Of a DNA stretch of 64,000 nucleotides, positions 43,751 through 54,000 are shown in pieces. The stretch comes from Sorghum bicolor (taxonomy: Eukaryota > Streptophyta > Magnoliopsida > Poales > Poaceae). The translations under genes were made by a program, and so were the position numbers. The stretch is from contig NC_012879.2 of NCBI RefSeq assembly GCF_000003195.3, positions 34,525,505 through 34,589,504 of the forward strand, given 5' to 3'. Under the pieces are notes generated by a model. That model was not told the origin of the DNA and did no database searches. It saw only the letters and a list, made by a program, of their open reading frames with translations. Position 1 is the stretch's first letter. Every line of letters begins with the position of its first letter.

Positions 43751-44300
43751 ATCGACCAGTCCCCGAGTGTATAATAGTATGACGACCAGTCCCCAAGCAC
43801 CAAGTGCGCTCCTTAGAATTCTGCGTTGCTATACTGTACGACCAGTCCCCGAGCATCGAGTGCTCGGTGGTCGGTGCAGTCTTTGAAGTTCCGAGCGGAT
43901 AGACTGGGCGACCAGTCCCCGAGCGTCGAGTGCTCCCTGGTCGGTGCAGTCCTTGAAGTTCCGAGCTGATAGACTGGGCGACCAGTCCCCGAGCGTCAAG
44001 TGCTTGGTGGTCGGTACAGTCCCCGAATTCTCCAATTGGTGGGCTGGTCGACCAGTCCCCGAGCGTATAGTGCTCGGTGGTCGGTACAGTCCCCGAGCAC
44101 GGCGTAGGGACCGGTGGACAAGTCCCCGAGCGTGGTTGGGAACGTAAACGTGCTCGGTGGTCGGCACAGTCTTCGAGCACAGCATAGAGAGTAGTCGACA
44201 AGTCCCCGAGCATGGTTGGGAACGTAAACGTGCTCGGTGGTCGGAGCAGTCCCCGGGCACAGCGTAGGGAATAGTCGACGAGTCTCCGAGCGTAGCTTGT
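43751..44300 (-). repeat. Imperfect ~70-bp tandem repeats in H
   Basis: Seven or eight units with period about 70-80 bp. On the plus strand each has cgaccagtccccgagc(g/a)t...gtgctcggtggtcgg(t)(g/a)cagt. The minus strand reads as repeated CTCGGGGACTGGTCG, a PPT-like motif. Units near 44120-44230 carry an extra ggttgggaacgtaaacg segment. Confidence 0.8.
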
Positions 44301-44722
44301 CGACTGGGCCAAACTCCTAAAAAATAAATATAAAGAATTGGTAGTACATGATGTATAAATAACCTTTAGATAGAAAATCAGTACTAAGATAAGTTTTAGA
44401 TTTTTTGTTATAAAATTAGCACGAGTAGTTAATTCATCCTAGAGCTTGTACCAGCTCTGGTCTAGCCAACAATCAGCATGAGGTGCGGAACCTAGGCACG
44501 CATAGGATTGTCAGCCACGTCAGAGAGCTACTGCCGACCACCCGGAACGCAGAGGGCGGATCTCGTGCACGTGTAGGGAGGAGTCGGAGACAGTACCGGC
44601 TCTGGAAAGCTCGTGTAGGAGAAAAAACTAGTCGGCTAAAAAAGTTGTTTTGAAGAATAATAAAAAATATTATGCCAAAAATAAATAAGATATTAGAAGT
44701 GTACTTATCTTTGGATGAAAGT
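44301..44722 (-). other. H internal spacer
   Basis: Noncoding sequence joining the repeat region to the gag remnant. In a complete Tat element about 8 kb of gag-pol would lie here; it has been deleted. Nothing else recognised. Confidence 0.6.
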
Positions 44723-45082
44723 CTAGTTAGTGACGACAAAATTGTCCGGCCTTCGACTTTTCGACTTGTCATGACGGTGGTCGCTGTTGTCGTAGCGTCG
44801 TTCTTCGCGGCGATTATTATTGCGACTGGTGGTCAGAGCAAGTAGGCCAAACAATTTGGTCGATGGCCCGAGCAGGTCGGTGTTGTCGATCTGCCTCCCT
44901 TTGTAGCAGGGAAGCGGGTGACGCGTTGTCGGCGTTGTCGGAGACGGCGTGATCTCAGATTGGATCTGGATCTCTTTCGAACCCGTGGTCGTGAGGCCGC
45001 CGCTGCACGTCGTCCACGTGATCTGGCCGACGGTGATCGTGAGGCCTTCAGGCACGGTCGCGGAAGCTGGGATCGTGACCAT
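44723..45082 (-). pseudogene. H gag-start remnant
   Basis: Minus-strand open frame of 119 codons from ATG 45082 (MVTIPASATVPEGLTITVGQ) to 44723, just downstream of the PBS. The middle is Thr/Ser-rich and the end basic (NNNRREERRYDNSDHRHDK). No gag core. Its position matches the N-terminal leader of gag in Tat-lineage grass elements. Possibly expressed, but no function can be assigned. Confidence 0.45.
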
Positions 45083-45111
45083 CTTGTTCGCCGGAAAATT
45101 TGCACTTACAC

Positions 45112-45129
45112 CCCCTACCTGGCGCGCCA
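45112..45129 (-). other. Primer-binding site of H
   Basis: Minus-strand TGGCGCGCCAGGTAGGGG, one base after the 5' LTR. Typical of Tat-type grass elements; I recall tRNA-Arg as the primer for RIRE2, not checked. Confidence 0.7.
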
Positions 45130-45130
45130 C

Positions 45131-45591
45131 TGTCGACGAAAGCTGGTCGGCAGTCTACCTTGGGGTATACCCACGGTAGTAGTTTATCGGTAGACGGTGC
45201 GCAAACTACGAACTCGATGGTGACGCAAGACACGGACAAGCTTTTTATCCAGGTTCGGCCGCCGAGTTGGCGTAATACCTACGTCCTGCGTCTGGTTGTA
45301 TTGATTTGTGTTGAGAGAATATGATATGTCCTAGGGGGTCCCTTGCCCCTCCTTATATAGTCTGGAGGGCAGGGTTACAGATCTGGAAACTAATCCTAGT
45401 CGGTTACAATTGCCATGGATAATTCGATATCAATTCCTATTCTAACCGACTAGAATCCTGCTTGATCTCCCCATCTTGTTTCCTTGCGCGAAACTCCAGG
45501 TTGTCGGATCAAGCCTTGAACTCGTCTCGTAATAGGCCAAGCTTCCTGGCCGAAGTCTAGCCGTAAGGGTATAGGGGTTTATACCCCCACA
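45131..45591 (-). mobile_element. 5' LTR of H
   Basis: 461 bp, same ends as the 3' LTR, with a one-base difference in a G run and about three substitutions. TATATAA at complement of 45353-45359. Confidence 0.88.
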
Positions 45592-45969
45592 GCTAGTCCC
45601 CGAGCACCATGTATTGTGATGTAACACGCCGTCTTGAGCTTCTTCGATCAGTGAGACTTGACGTCTTCAATAAGTGGGAAAATCGCCCAAACAGTTGCAA
45701 CGGTTCTTTGACCAACTCAAAAGACAGTTGATCAACATTGACATCGAAGAAGCGAGTTGTTCGAAGAATGCATGGTGCTCTAAATTAAAAAAGATTTCTT
45801 TCCTGGTGAAGTGTGCCCACTTTACTTTTTTGGAAGGTATAAACATCAAAAAAGCAAGCATATTCACCGCAAGGTGAAGTGTGCCCACTTAGTCCCCGAG
45901 CCTGGTAGTAGGTGACGTAGGCACGTGGTGCCAGGGTCAAAATAAAAGTCCTCAAAGAAAACCCCCACA
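45592..45969 (-). other. Aberrant 5' extension of H
   Basis: 378 bp upstream (minus-strand sense) of the 5' LTR. It copies the internal 3' region 43249-43611 and begins on the minus strand with TGTGGGGGT, the first nine LTR bases, then joins TTTCTTTGAGG of the 3' region. The TSD flanks this extension, so it was present at integration. Confidence 0.75.
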
Positions 45970-46144
45970 GACGTGTTGACTCCCATGGTCTATGGCTGGT
46001 CTCCGAAGGTGCAAAGAATTTAATAATAGGTATGGAATTTGAGTTATCCATAAAGATAAAAATAAAAATATAAAAGAATAAAAGTATAAAAGTATGATAC
46101 AAGATAATAGCAAGACTCAAAGTTATCTCAGCAAACCGTCTTTC

Positions 46145-46162
46145 TCCCTGGCAACGGCGCCA
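46145..46162 (-). other. Primer-binding site of F (tRNA-Asp type)
   Basis: Minus-strand TGGCGCCGTTGCCAGGGA, eight bases after the 5' LTR. One mismatch to the tRNA-Asp complement; the mismatch differs from the one in B. Confidence 0.85.
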
Positions 46163-46170
46163 CAAATGCT

Positions 46171-47553
46171 TGTTGATATTTGGTAACGCAATAAGGAAAT
46201 GATCCGCAAGCGCACGGATATCGGTGAGCATTTCACCCGGGAGGTTATCCAGAGTTATCGTATTTATATTTTTACCACTGGGAGAAAGGGTGCATCTGAC
46301 TAACCAAATCTATTGCTACTATCCCTTTAGGCTACAAAGAATGTCTTTCGATGTGAGTGATAAATAGAGAAGACTGCAACCGTAGTCTCCTTCTAACCTT
46401 GGTAAGGACGATCTATTGTTCTAATGGGGAGGCTAACGGAATCTAGACACCACAAAGGATGTTCAACCCGCACCTATAAACCCTATCCTTCCTGCTAACG
46501 AGATGTGATCTACAAAGGTAGTTTGGAATTGTCACGTTCCTCACTACTACCACGGTCCAGCTAGTCAGGGAATATCTATGAGTACCCCAGCCTAAACACC
46601 ACGTTTACGCCAGCAATGATTACTCTAAACTCTACGCGAAGAGATTAAAGTAAACTCATAAACCATAAGAACAATAAAACAAGAACTTACTAGAATTTAG
46701 AAGTCGAAATACTGAAGAATCCTAGAAGCAAGCTTCGGGTTAGGAGAACTTGATCCCGCAGGTACAAGCTTGGAGTAGACACCGATAGGCCGGGCTTCCT
46801 CCAATCTACACCTCCACTCTATCTCTCTCAATCTAGTAGAAACTAGAAGATCTATTTCTACTTTACATTGGTTGCTAAGCCTAAAAAGAAATATTAATTA
46901 GAGAAGAGGTTTTCCTTCGAGGGCACACCTCAATCTCTTTGATAATTTCTTGTTCTCCTCCTGGGGCCAGGGGCCTTGCTTATATAGTCCTCCCCTTCTA
47001 TGCGTTTTGGGGTCAGTAGGCGATGTGGTACTAAACTTTCCACCATATCTCATTAAAATGCACATAAGCCTTAATGGACCAAAATCTGATTTGGGCCCAA
47101 TTAATCCCGCAGCTCTTTTATGTGGAGTCCTTCTTTTATTAATATCTCTTGATTCCGAACTCCAAATATAGCAAATAATATATGTATTTCGATCAGCTCG
47201 ACGAGATCTTTCCAATGGTGTACTCCTTTCTATGATTGGTGGAAACACCTGGGCGGGCGCCCAAGGGGAGTGGGCGGGCGCCCTGCCCCCGGGTCCGTTC
47301 GGCCTCCAGTTCGTTTCCGTGGCTTCTGGAGTCTTCTAGACGATAGAAAATTGCACGGCACGTTAATATCTCTATGTAATCCCAACGTGTGGGCCTTTCT
47401 TCCATATTTCCTGATAACCCCCTGCAGAAATAGACAAAGACCAAAACTCGTGGAATTCTGTCAGATAAAACCTTAAGTCTGGGTGTTGGTTGCATTTGGA
47501 TCCTTTTCTTTATTTATTTGATAATTAAATTTGATACTTAAGGACCGTCAACA
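46171..47553 (-). mobile_element. 5' LTR of F
   Basis: 1383 bp with the same ends as the 3' LTR. Promoter TATA box at complement of 46980-46986. GC-rich GGGCGCCC boxes near 47252-47285. Flanked by TSD GTGAC (47554-47558). Confidence 0.93.
46980..46986 (-). promoter_or_regulatory. TATA box of F
   Basis: Minus-strand TATATAA in GGACTATATAAGCAAGG, followed by ggcccctgg as in the other LTRs of this group. Confidence 0.6.
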
Positions 47554-48278
47554 GTGACAGCTTCATTGATTCTTATATAGTCCCCCTCTCGTGTATTGGG
47601 CTGGCAGAGCAACATTATTACAGGGGAGTGATTGCTATGTTTCTCATATTCCTTGCTAATATCACTATGCGTGGGCGTAGTCTTGTCTCACAATGATTGC
47701 TAAGTATGCTTGCACTAACTATGATAATGCTAGACTATATAGTTAAGAATAACTTAGGGAATATTCTTGTAGTTCGTTCTAATACCATGCTAATGACTTT
47801 CTAGAGTATCTAATTGAGGTGCTTATCATATTTATTATGTGGCTAGATCAGATTAGTTATCCTTGTCACTATTATTATTTCATATATCTTTTATGTGACA
47901 CTTATCCCTGTATGAAGAGTTAGATATAATGTTCTCAATTATACATGCAATGATAGATGCTCAATCTCATATTCTATTCTGTAATCATTAGTGATGATTT
48001 CTAATCCCTTCCCAGTGGTAAAAATATAAATAACGATACCTGGAATACTTCCCGGTTAAAATGCTGCATCGGTATTAATCTGTGCGCTTGCAGATCCAAT
48101 TCATTATTTATTTAGAAGAGCAATTGCATATTTCAATACCGCGTCTCTCATGTCATGCTGGGGATGACAACTTGGCTCAAGTGGTGTGAGGGATAGGTTT
48201 GGCATTTTTGGCACCATTACTAGATTTAGAGAACTTAGTCTACTTTTGGTAATGATGTTAAGAATACCCAACACTAGC

Positions 48279-49284
48279 TGAGCTTAAGACCCAGTTGAAT
48301 GAGTTGTGGAAGAAGGGTCTTATCCATCCTAGTTCTTCTCCTTGGGGTTGTCCGGCTATCTTTGTGAAGAAGAAGGATCAGTCCTTGCGCATGTGTGTGG
48401 ACTATCATCCCCTGAATGCGGTGACCATCAACAATAAATACCCTGTTCCTCGCATTGATATCTTGTTTGATCAACTGTCTAAAGCTAAGGTATTCTCCAA
48501 GATTGATTTGCAATTTGGGTACCATCAGATCAAGATCCGTCCTGAAGATGTACCTAAGACAGCTTTCTCGACGAGATATGGGTTGTATGAGTATCTCGTC
48601 ATGTCCTTCGGTGTTACGAATGCACCTGCTCACTTCATGTACCTCATGAACTTGGTATTCATGCCCGAATTGGACAAGTTTGTGGTGGTCTTCATTGATG
48701 ATATCCTGGTATATTCTTGCAATGAAGAGGAGCATGCAGAGCATCTGCGTGTGGTGTTGTCGCGTTTGCGTGAGCATCAGCTTTATGCAAAATTCAGCAG
48801 ATGCGAGTTTTGGCGAAAGAAAGTACCTTTCTTGGGCCATGTCTTATCTGAAGAAGGCATATCGGTTGATCCGGCTAAGGTGCAAGAAGTGCTGGATTGG
48901 AAAGTTCCAACTTCGGTGCACGAGGTTCGGAGTTTTCTCGGTCTGGCTGGGTATTATCGTCGATTTATTCTAGAGTTTTCAAAGATATCCAAGCCTATGA
49001 CTCGCCTACTTCAGAAAGATGAGAAGTTTCATTGGACGCCTGAGTGTGGAGAGGCATTCCACAAGTTGAGGACATTGCTGACATCAGCTCCTGTCCTAGC
49101 TCAACCTGATATCGAGAAGCCCTTCGATGTCTTCTGTGACACGTCGGGTATTGGTCTAGGTTGCGTGTTGATGCAGGAAGGCCGCGTTATCGCGTATGCC
49201 TTGCGCCAACTTCGAAAGCATGAGGTCAATTACCCTACTCATGACTTAGAATTGGCAGCAGTTGTTCATGCTTTGAAAATCTAG
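48279..49284 (+). pseudogene. D2 reverse transcriptase and RNase H (first part)
   Basis: In frame with 34358-35208 once E is removed. [77 protein letters not shown] and [12 protein letters not shown] (intact catalytic pair), then [20 protein letters not shown] and [14 protein letters not shown]. RNase [19 protein letters not shown] and [14 protein letters not shown]. It ends at TAG 49282-49284, where D1 has TGG. Confidence 0.93.
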
Positions 49285-50312
49285 AGGCACTATTTGCTCG
49301 GTAATTTGTGCAATATCTACATCGATCATAAGAGCCTCAAGTACATCTTCACCCAACCTGAATTGAACATGCGGCAGCGAAGGTGGCTTGAATTGATTAA
49401 AGATTATAATCTGCAAGTGCACTATCATCCGGGCAAGGCAAACGTGGTTGCGGATGCCTTGAGTTGGAAAGCGCACTGTCACTCAGTTCAGGTGGAAGAT
49501 CCGTTGTTGTCACATCTTATGCACCCACTTGTTCTCAACCAGATTTCTCTAGAGAGTACTCTTCGCAATCGAGTCATCGAATTGCAGCAAACAGATGTTG
49601 GTATCCACCATATAAAGAGGAAAATGAAAGAAGAAGAAACCAAGCATTTCTGGTTCGATGAGAACGGAATTCTTTGGTTCAACGATCGACTAGTGGTCCC
49701 AAAAGACCGTGAGTTGCGAAACCAGATCTTATCTGAAGCTCATTCATCCAAGTTGTCTATTCATCCTGGTAGTAGCAAGATGTATCAGGATCTGAAACCT
49801 CTGTTTTGGTGGACAAAGATGAAAAAGGAGATTGCTGCTTTTGTCGCTCGTTGTGACAATTGTTGTCGCGTAAAGGCCGTTCACATGAAAGCTGGTTTGC
49901 TTCAACCCTTGTCAATTCCTGGTTGGAATGGAAAGAAGTCAGCATGGATTTCATCATTGGACTCCCAACTTCTGTTAAGGGTTACGACTCTATCTGGGTG
50001 ATTGTAGACCGTTTGACCAAGGTTGCTCGTTTTATTCCAGTTCGAACTAACTATCGTCCACATCAATATGCAGAGTTGTATTTCGAGCACATTGTTCGTC
50101 AGTATGGTGTGCCTCAAACTATCATATCAGATCGTGGACCACAGTTCACTACCCATTTTTGGGAGTGTCTACATGAGCAGATTGGTACTCACTTAGTCCG
50201 TAGTTCGGCATATCATCCCCAAATGGCAGGTCAAACTGAACGGGTCAACCAAATCCTAGAAGACATGTTGAGGGCATGTGCTCTCTCTTCAATAGGTTCT
50301 TGGGTTAGCTGA
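49285..50312 (+). pseudogene. D2 RNase H end and integrase
   Basis: Continues with [18 protein letters not shown] and [10 protein letters not shown] (end of RNase H). Integrase zinc domain: [17 protein letters not shown] and [10 protein letters not shown] frameshift near 49925 moves the frame; the core then reads [18 protein letters not shown] (D), TIISDRGPQFTTHFWE (D) and GQTERVNQILEDML (E), so the triad is present. A 14-bp deletion near 50303, compared with D1, shifts the frame again. Confidence 0.9.
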
Positions 50313-50975
50313 GTTCTCTTACAACAATAGTTATCAGGAGAGCATCAAGATGGCTCCATTTGAAGCCCCATATGGTCAAAAGTGTCGAACCCCGTTGAAC
50401 TGGGTAGAATCCGGGGAGTGAAGGTATTATGGCATCGATTTCGTGAACAAAGCGCAGCAGCAAGTCCATACCATCCTGCAACATTTGGAAGCTGCTCAAG
50501 CTCGTCAGAAAAGTTATGCTGACAAGAGAAGGAAGCCGATCGACTTTGCGGTCGGTGACCATGTGTATATCAAGGTGTCTCCGATGAAGGGTGTACAAAG
50601 GTTCGGAGTCAAGCGAAAGCTTGCAGCTCGTTATGTGGGACCTTATCGGATTCTCGAAAGGAAAGGCGACATGGCATACAAAGTTCAACTTCCAGTTGAG
50701 CTTCGAGCTATTTTTCCTGTCTTCCACGTATCACAATTGAAGAAATGCCTTCGTGTTCCGGAGGAACGAGTGGAAGTTCGGGATATCAAGTTGAAATCTG
50801 ACTTGGTGTACGAGGAGAAACCTGTAGCGGTTCTTGACCGCAAGGAATGGGGAGTCGTAATCATGTGGTTAAGTTCAACAAGGTGTTGTGGAGTAACCAC
50901 GGGGAGGAAGATGCCACTTGGGAAACAGAGGATTATTTAAAAGAAGTTTACAAAACCTTCTTCGAAAATCAGTAA
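50313..50975 (+). pseudogene. D2 integrase C-terminus and broken chromodomain
   Basis: [20 protein letters not shown], then TGA 50419-50421 (CGG in D1), [18 protein letters not shown], the GPY/F module ([14 protein letters not shown]) and [16 protein letters not shown]. The chromodomain starts with [16 protein letters not shown], but a base loss near 50848 shifts the frame, so the aromatic residues of its second half are lost. D1 has the intact version. The family stop codon would be at 50973-50975. Confidence 0.85.
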
Positions 50976-51002
50976 GCTTTCAAATCTCGGGACGAGATTT
51001 TT

Positions 51003-51017
51003 GTAAGGGGGGAGGGC
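51003..51017 (+). other. Polypurine tract of D2
   Basis: GTAAGGGGGGAGGGC directly before the 3' LTR TGTAACACACC. The same sequence is at 62891-62905 in D1. Confidence 0.85.
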
Positions 51018-54000
51018 TGTAACACACCAGTGTTATGGTTGCATAAATCACATGCATAACATGAGCATCATCATTCACTCAAGCATTCCATGATCATCAT
51101 CTACCTTGAGCCATGTCATTTTATGCTTAAGTGTGCTTTAATTTGTTTAATCATGCTTCCTATGCTTGTGTTTGTGTGAACCATGCTCATGCTTGTGTGC
51201 TATGCCTTCGTAAATAGATTATCTATGCTTAACCCAACCTTAGGAACAATGTTCATGTCGATCATTTCTCCAAAATAATCACTTAAGTTATACTTACACA
51301 AAAAGGACCTAGGAACCTCTTTTGCTTAGGCTTTTAAAACATGTTTCATAAAATGTTTGCATGTCAAAACTTTCTACACAAAAGTTGTAGAAAATTTTGT
51401 AAGGAACAAAAGTTGTTTTATGGCCATCTCATGAAAATGATCACATCTAGCTCAAAAGTGACCCACAAGGCAGATTTGGGGCTGTTTCCAACACTTAGAA
51501 AATTTTCTAAGTCCAGGATCGCAACAGTTTGCTCGAGGGTATGTTGCTTAGCTTCCAGTTTGAATTCTAGACCGAATCAGGCCTTGATCTTGTAAGCAAT
51601 GTTGGAGTACTCATGTAGCTCTCCAGCATAGAGCAAATAGCCAGCAAAATCATCGAGTGGATTAGGAGTTAATCGCGGTGCAAAATCGGGTTTCAGTCGG
51701 GATCAACGACTGAATGGAGTCGCCTCCGCGTGTCTGGACCCGTGGCGTCCGTACGTCGCCGTTGGTCCCGCTCGTCAGTCCTCAGCGCATCCTACAGCTC
51801 GCCACGGCGCCCCCAGTCGCGTGGACAGCGCCATTGCCCTCCCGATCCGCTCTCTCGCGTGCGTCGTCTTCTCCGCGTCGCCGCCGTTGCTTCGGCGAGC
51901 TCGCGCGCTCGCGTCTCCGCGCCTCCGGCCAAGCGACTCCGCCCAGCGCTCCGCCCGCCTCTTCACTTCACCGTCGTCAAGTTGGCTGCGGCTGCCGAGC
52001 CTCGGTAAGCCTGTATTGCCTTCTCCGTCGCGAGCTTACCTCGCCGGAGCTCCGCCATGGTCACCGGCGTCGTGGCCAGGGCTCTGTAGTCCACCATTCC
52101 TCCTCATTCTTGTCCCCAAAGCTCCGCTAGGCCATGCTGATGCTCGTCCGCATTCTCTTTCGCTCTGTCTCCGGCCAGAGACGCCGGCGGTCGGCCGCGC
52201 ACTACCACCGTGCCGCCATTCGCGATGGCGAGGTACCTAGGGTTCGGTAGAGTTAGGGTTTCGGGTACCGTTCGATGTGGAATGAAGTGGGGAGCACGAT
52301 GGTGACCTTGGCCATCGCCGAGACCTCGCCGTCGACGAGATCTCCGGCGGTCAAGTCGCGCCTCTGCTCTCGGGTCACTGACATGTGGGGTTTGTTGACT
52401 CGTGGGGTCCTTCTGTCAGTCTCTCTCTTTCTCCTTTGTGGATTTAGGGTTTGAGCTGTTTTAGCAAAAATCATATCTCTGGTTCTGGTGATCCAAAAAT
52501 TGTGAAACCAATTTTGTGGTGTTCCTTGAGATGCTAGTTTTTAATAAAAATATAAAATGAACCATGTTTTCTGGGAAAGATATTTATTAGGATTTAAACT
52601 TGTTATTCATGAGTAAATTCATATCTCTTGTTATACTCCTCGTTCTGCCATGAAATTTTTATGGTAGTCTCTATTTTGTGTTAGAATGCTATGATAAATA
52701 TTTCATGATTTTTGGAGTACTGCATCTGTGATATGTAATTTATGTTTGAGATTTGGCTTGTTTACTTAATTAAATCATATTAAATAACTGGTGCTTATGC
52801 TGGTGCTCTACTTTGGTGTCACACTTCTTTATGATAGTAGTAGTATGAAAATAATCTGAAATCTGTTGTTTGACACCATATAAGCCATGTTTCTGAATTT
52901 ATGAAATAAACACCTTGTCACATGTTAAATGCTTATCTTAAGTTTGGCATGAGCAATTGCTCTGAAATTTTTATGGTGATGTCACAATTCTAAGCTTGTG
53001 CTTCTGTAATTTTTGTAGATTTTTCTGAACACTTTTGCTAGTATCTTGTAATTATGTCCCTTTATAGAATTAATTGATAAATGCCTTGTTAGTAAATGTT
53101 TAGAGGTTAACATATGATGTTCTGGTAACCTTATGATATGCTCGTGCTTATAAGTCATGTGGTTGACACTGAATATGTTTTGGCTATGTTATTAAATAAT
53201 TAATGAAAGGATTAGAAGCTGTTCTGGACAGCAAGGAAGTAATTCAATCCTTGCTTGATGATAACTTGGTTATCTGGAAGACTTGTCTAAATTAAAGATG
53301 TTGCAAACTTTATGAACTAGCTGTGATTTAAATTTGAGGTCATTTGGCCCAGTAGTTTAAAAGTTCTAGCTTTTCCAAGTTAGGTTCCAGAAATAGGTGC
53401 TTTCTGTTTTTCTGGAACAGAACCTAGAACTTTGTTTATAAGGCTTGTTTAACTTATAAATATTGCTGTGACGTTTAAAGATGAATTGTAGACAATTTCA
53501 TAAGCTTTCCAGAATGTCCTCACTTAGGTTTATTGGATCTTTGTAGCAATAATTATGACCCGTTTACTAAGCTTTTCTGTTATGTGATGCTTATTGTTAT
53601 AGTTTAACTTGGTAGGTTTTGGCTAAGTTAACTTATCATCTTTTGTGGACTTGTTATAACAGTTATTCCATAAATGAGTGTCTAGTGAGTCTAATTATGT
53701 TATCAAGCATTCATCCTTTAGTATGCACACTTTCTTATTCATCGAGCATGCAATAGGTGCACCGGACACGACTGCCTCTTTCGAGCTTCAAGTGAACCCC
53801 GAAGGCCAGGAGGGCAACCCGGAGGTGGAGGTCCAGCAAGCCGGACTCGAGGAGCCCGAAGAGGAAGTTGAGTGCCCGAATCACGAGACAGCCTCGTTTG
53901 TGAAAGGCAAGCCCCGGAGCATCCTAAGTCTCCCTTTAATTTCGAAAGTTTACTTAAATATGTATATCTATTGATGCATTTAAGTATAGGAGTTGTGATG

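Larger units (their letters stand above)
42787..45969 (-). mobile_element. Element H: short Tat-derived non-autonomous element
   Basis: 3183 bp, minus strand, in F gag, TSD GACGT. LTRs of 461-462 bp (42787-43248 and 45131-45591), a TGGCGCGCCAGG-type PBS (I recall this type in RIRE2-like grass elements), a short gag-start remnant, and a 3' region of tandem repeats rich in the PPT-like CTCGGGGACT. No RT or integrase. Unusually, the 5' LTR is preceded by 378 bp of 3'-region sequence that lies inside the TSD. The LTRs differ at about four positions, so it is the youngest element here. Confidence 0.9.
42222..46051 (-). pseudogene. F gag, split by element H
   Basis: Minus strand. It starts at ATG 46051 (MDNSNSIPIIKFFAP) and is cut at 45970 by H. 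It resumes at 42781 with PAPNYDLCPELIAIGQNQPFS and ends at 42222. Removing H and one TSD copy leaves one open frame of about 213 residues with no stop. It is homologous to B gag at both ends (YDLGPDLIAMIQEQPFS; DHVLYYHFYRGLN versus DHVFPRYFYIGLN) but lacks the middle of the gag core, so it is an internally deleted gag. Confidence 0.8.
36149..47553 (-). mobile_element. Element F: non-autonomous Athila-related element
   Basis: 11405 bp including H, about 8.2 kb without it. Minus strand. Identical-length LTRs (1383 bp), tRNA-Asp-type PBS, a shortened gag (interrupted by H), one retropepsin-like domain and a 3' noncoding region with PPT. No reverse transcriptase, RNase H or integrase, so it needs a partner. 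Its LTR start, PBS, PPT and 3' region match element B, which encodes those enzymes. Inserted in solo LTR E with TSD GTGAC. I count about 25 LTR differences, roughly 1.8%. Confidence 0.93.
35209..48273 (+). mobile_element. Solo LTR E, interrupted by F
   Basis: 35209-36148 plus 47559-48273 form one LTR of about 1655 bp, TGTTGACGGTCC...AATACCCAACA, flanked by CTAGC copies. No PBS-gag-pol belongs to it, so it is a solo LTR left after LTR-LTR recombination. Start and end match the B family, but the last ~190 bp carry extra sequence, including TTTTTGGCACCATTA, which resembles a degraded tRNA-Asp PBS. TATA box 35631-35637. It interrupts D2 reverse transcriptase. Confidence 0.88.

Noticed and set aside
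43751..44300. CRISPR-like regularly spaced repeats
   Set aside because: The repeats are imperfect, the spacers are themselves repeated, the DNA is plant LTR-element sequence and no cas-like gene exists. It is a tandem repeat in the 3' region of element H.
42787..45969. H as a CACTA or other DNA transposon because of the repeat array
   Set aside because: It has LTRs with TG...CA ends, a PBS, a PPT and a 5-bp TSD; CACTA elements make 3-bp TSDs and have CACTA termini.
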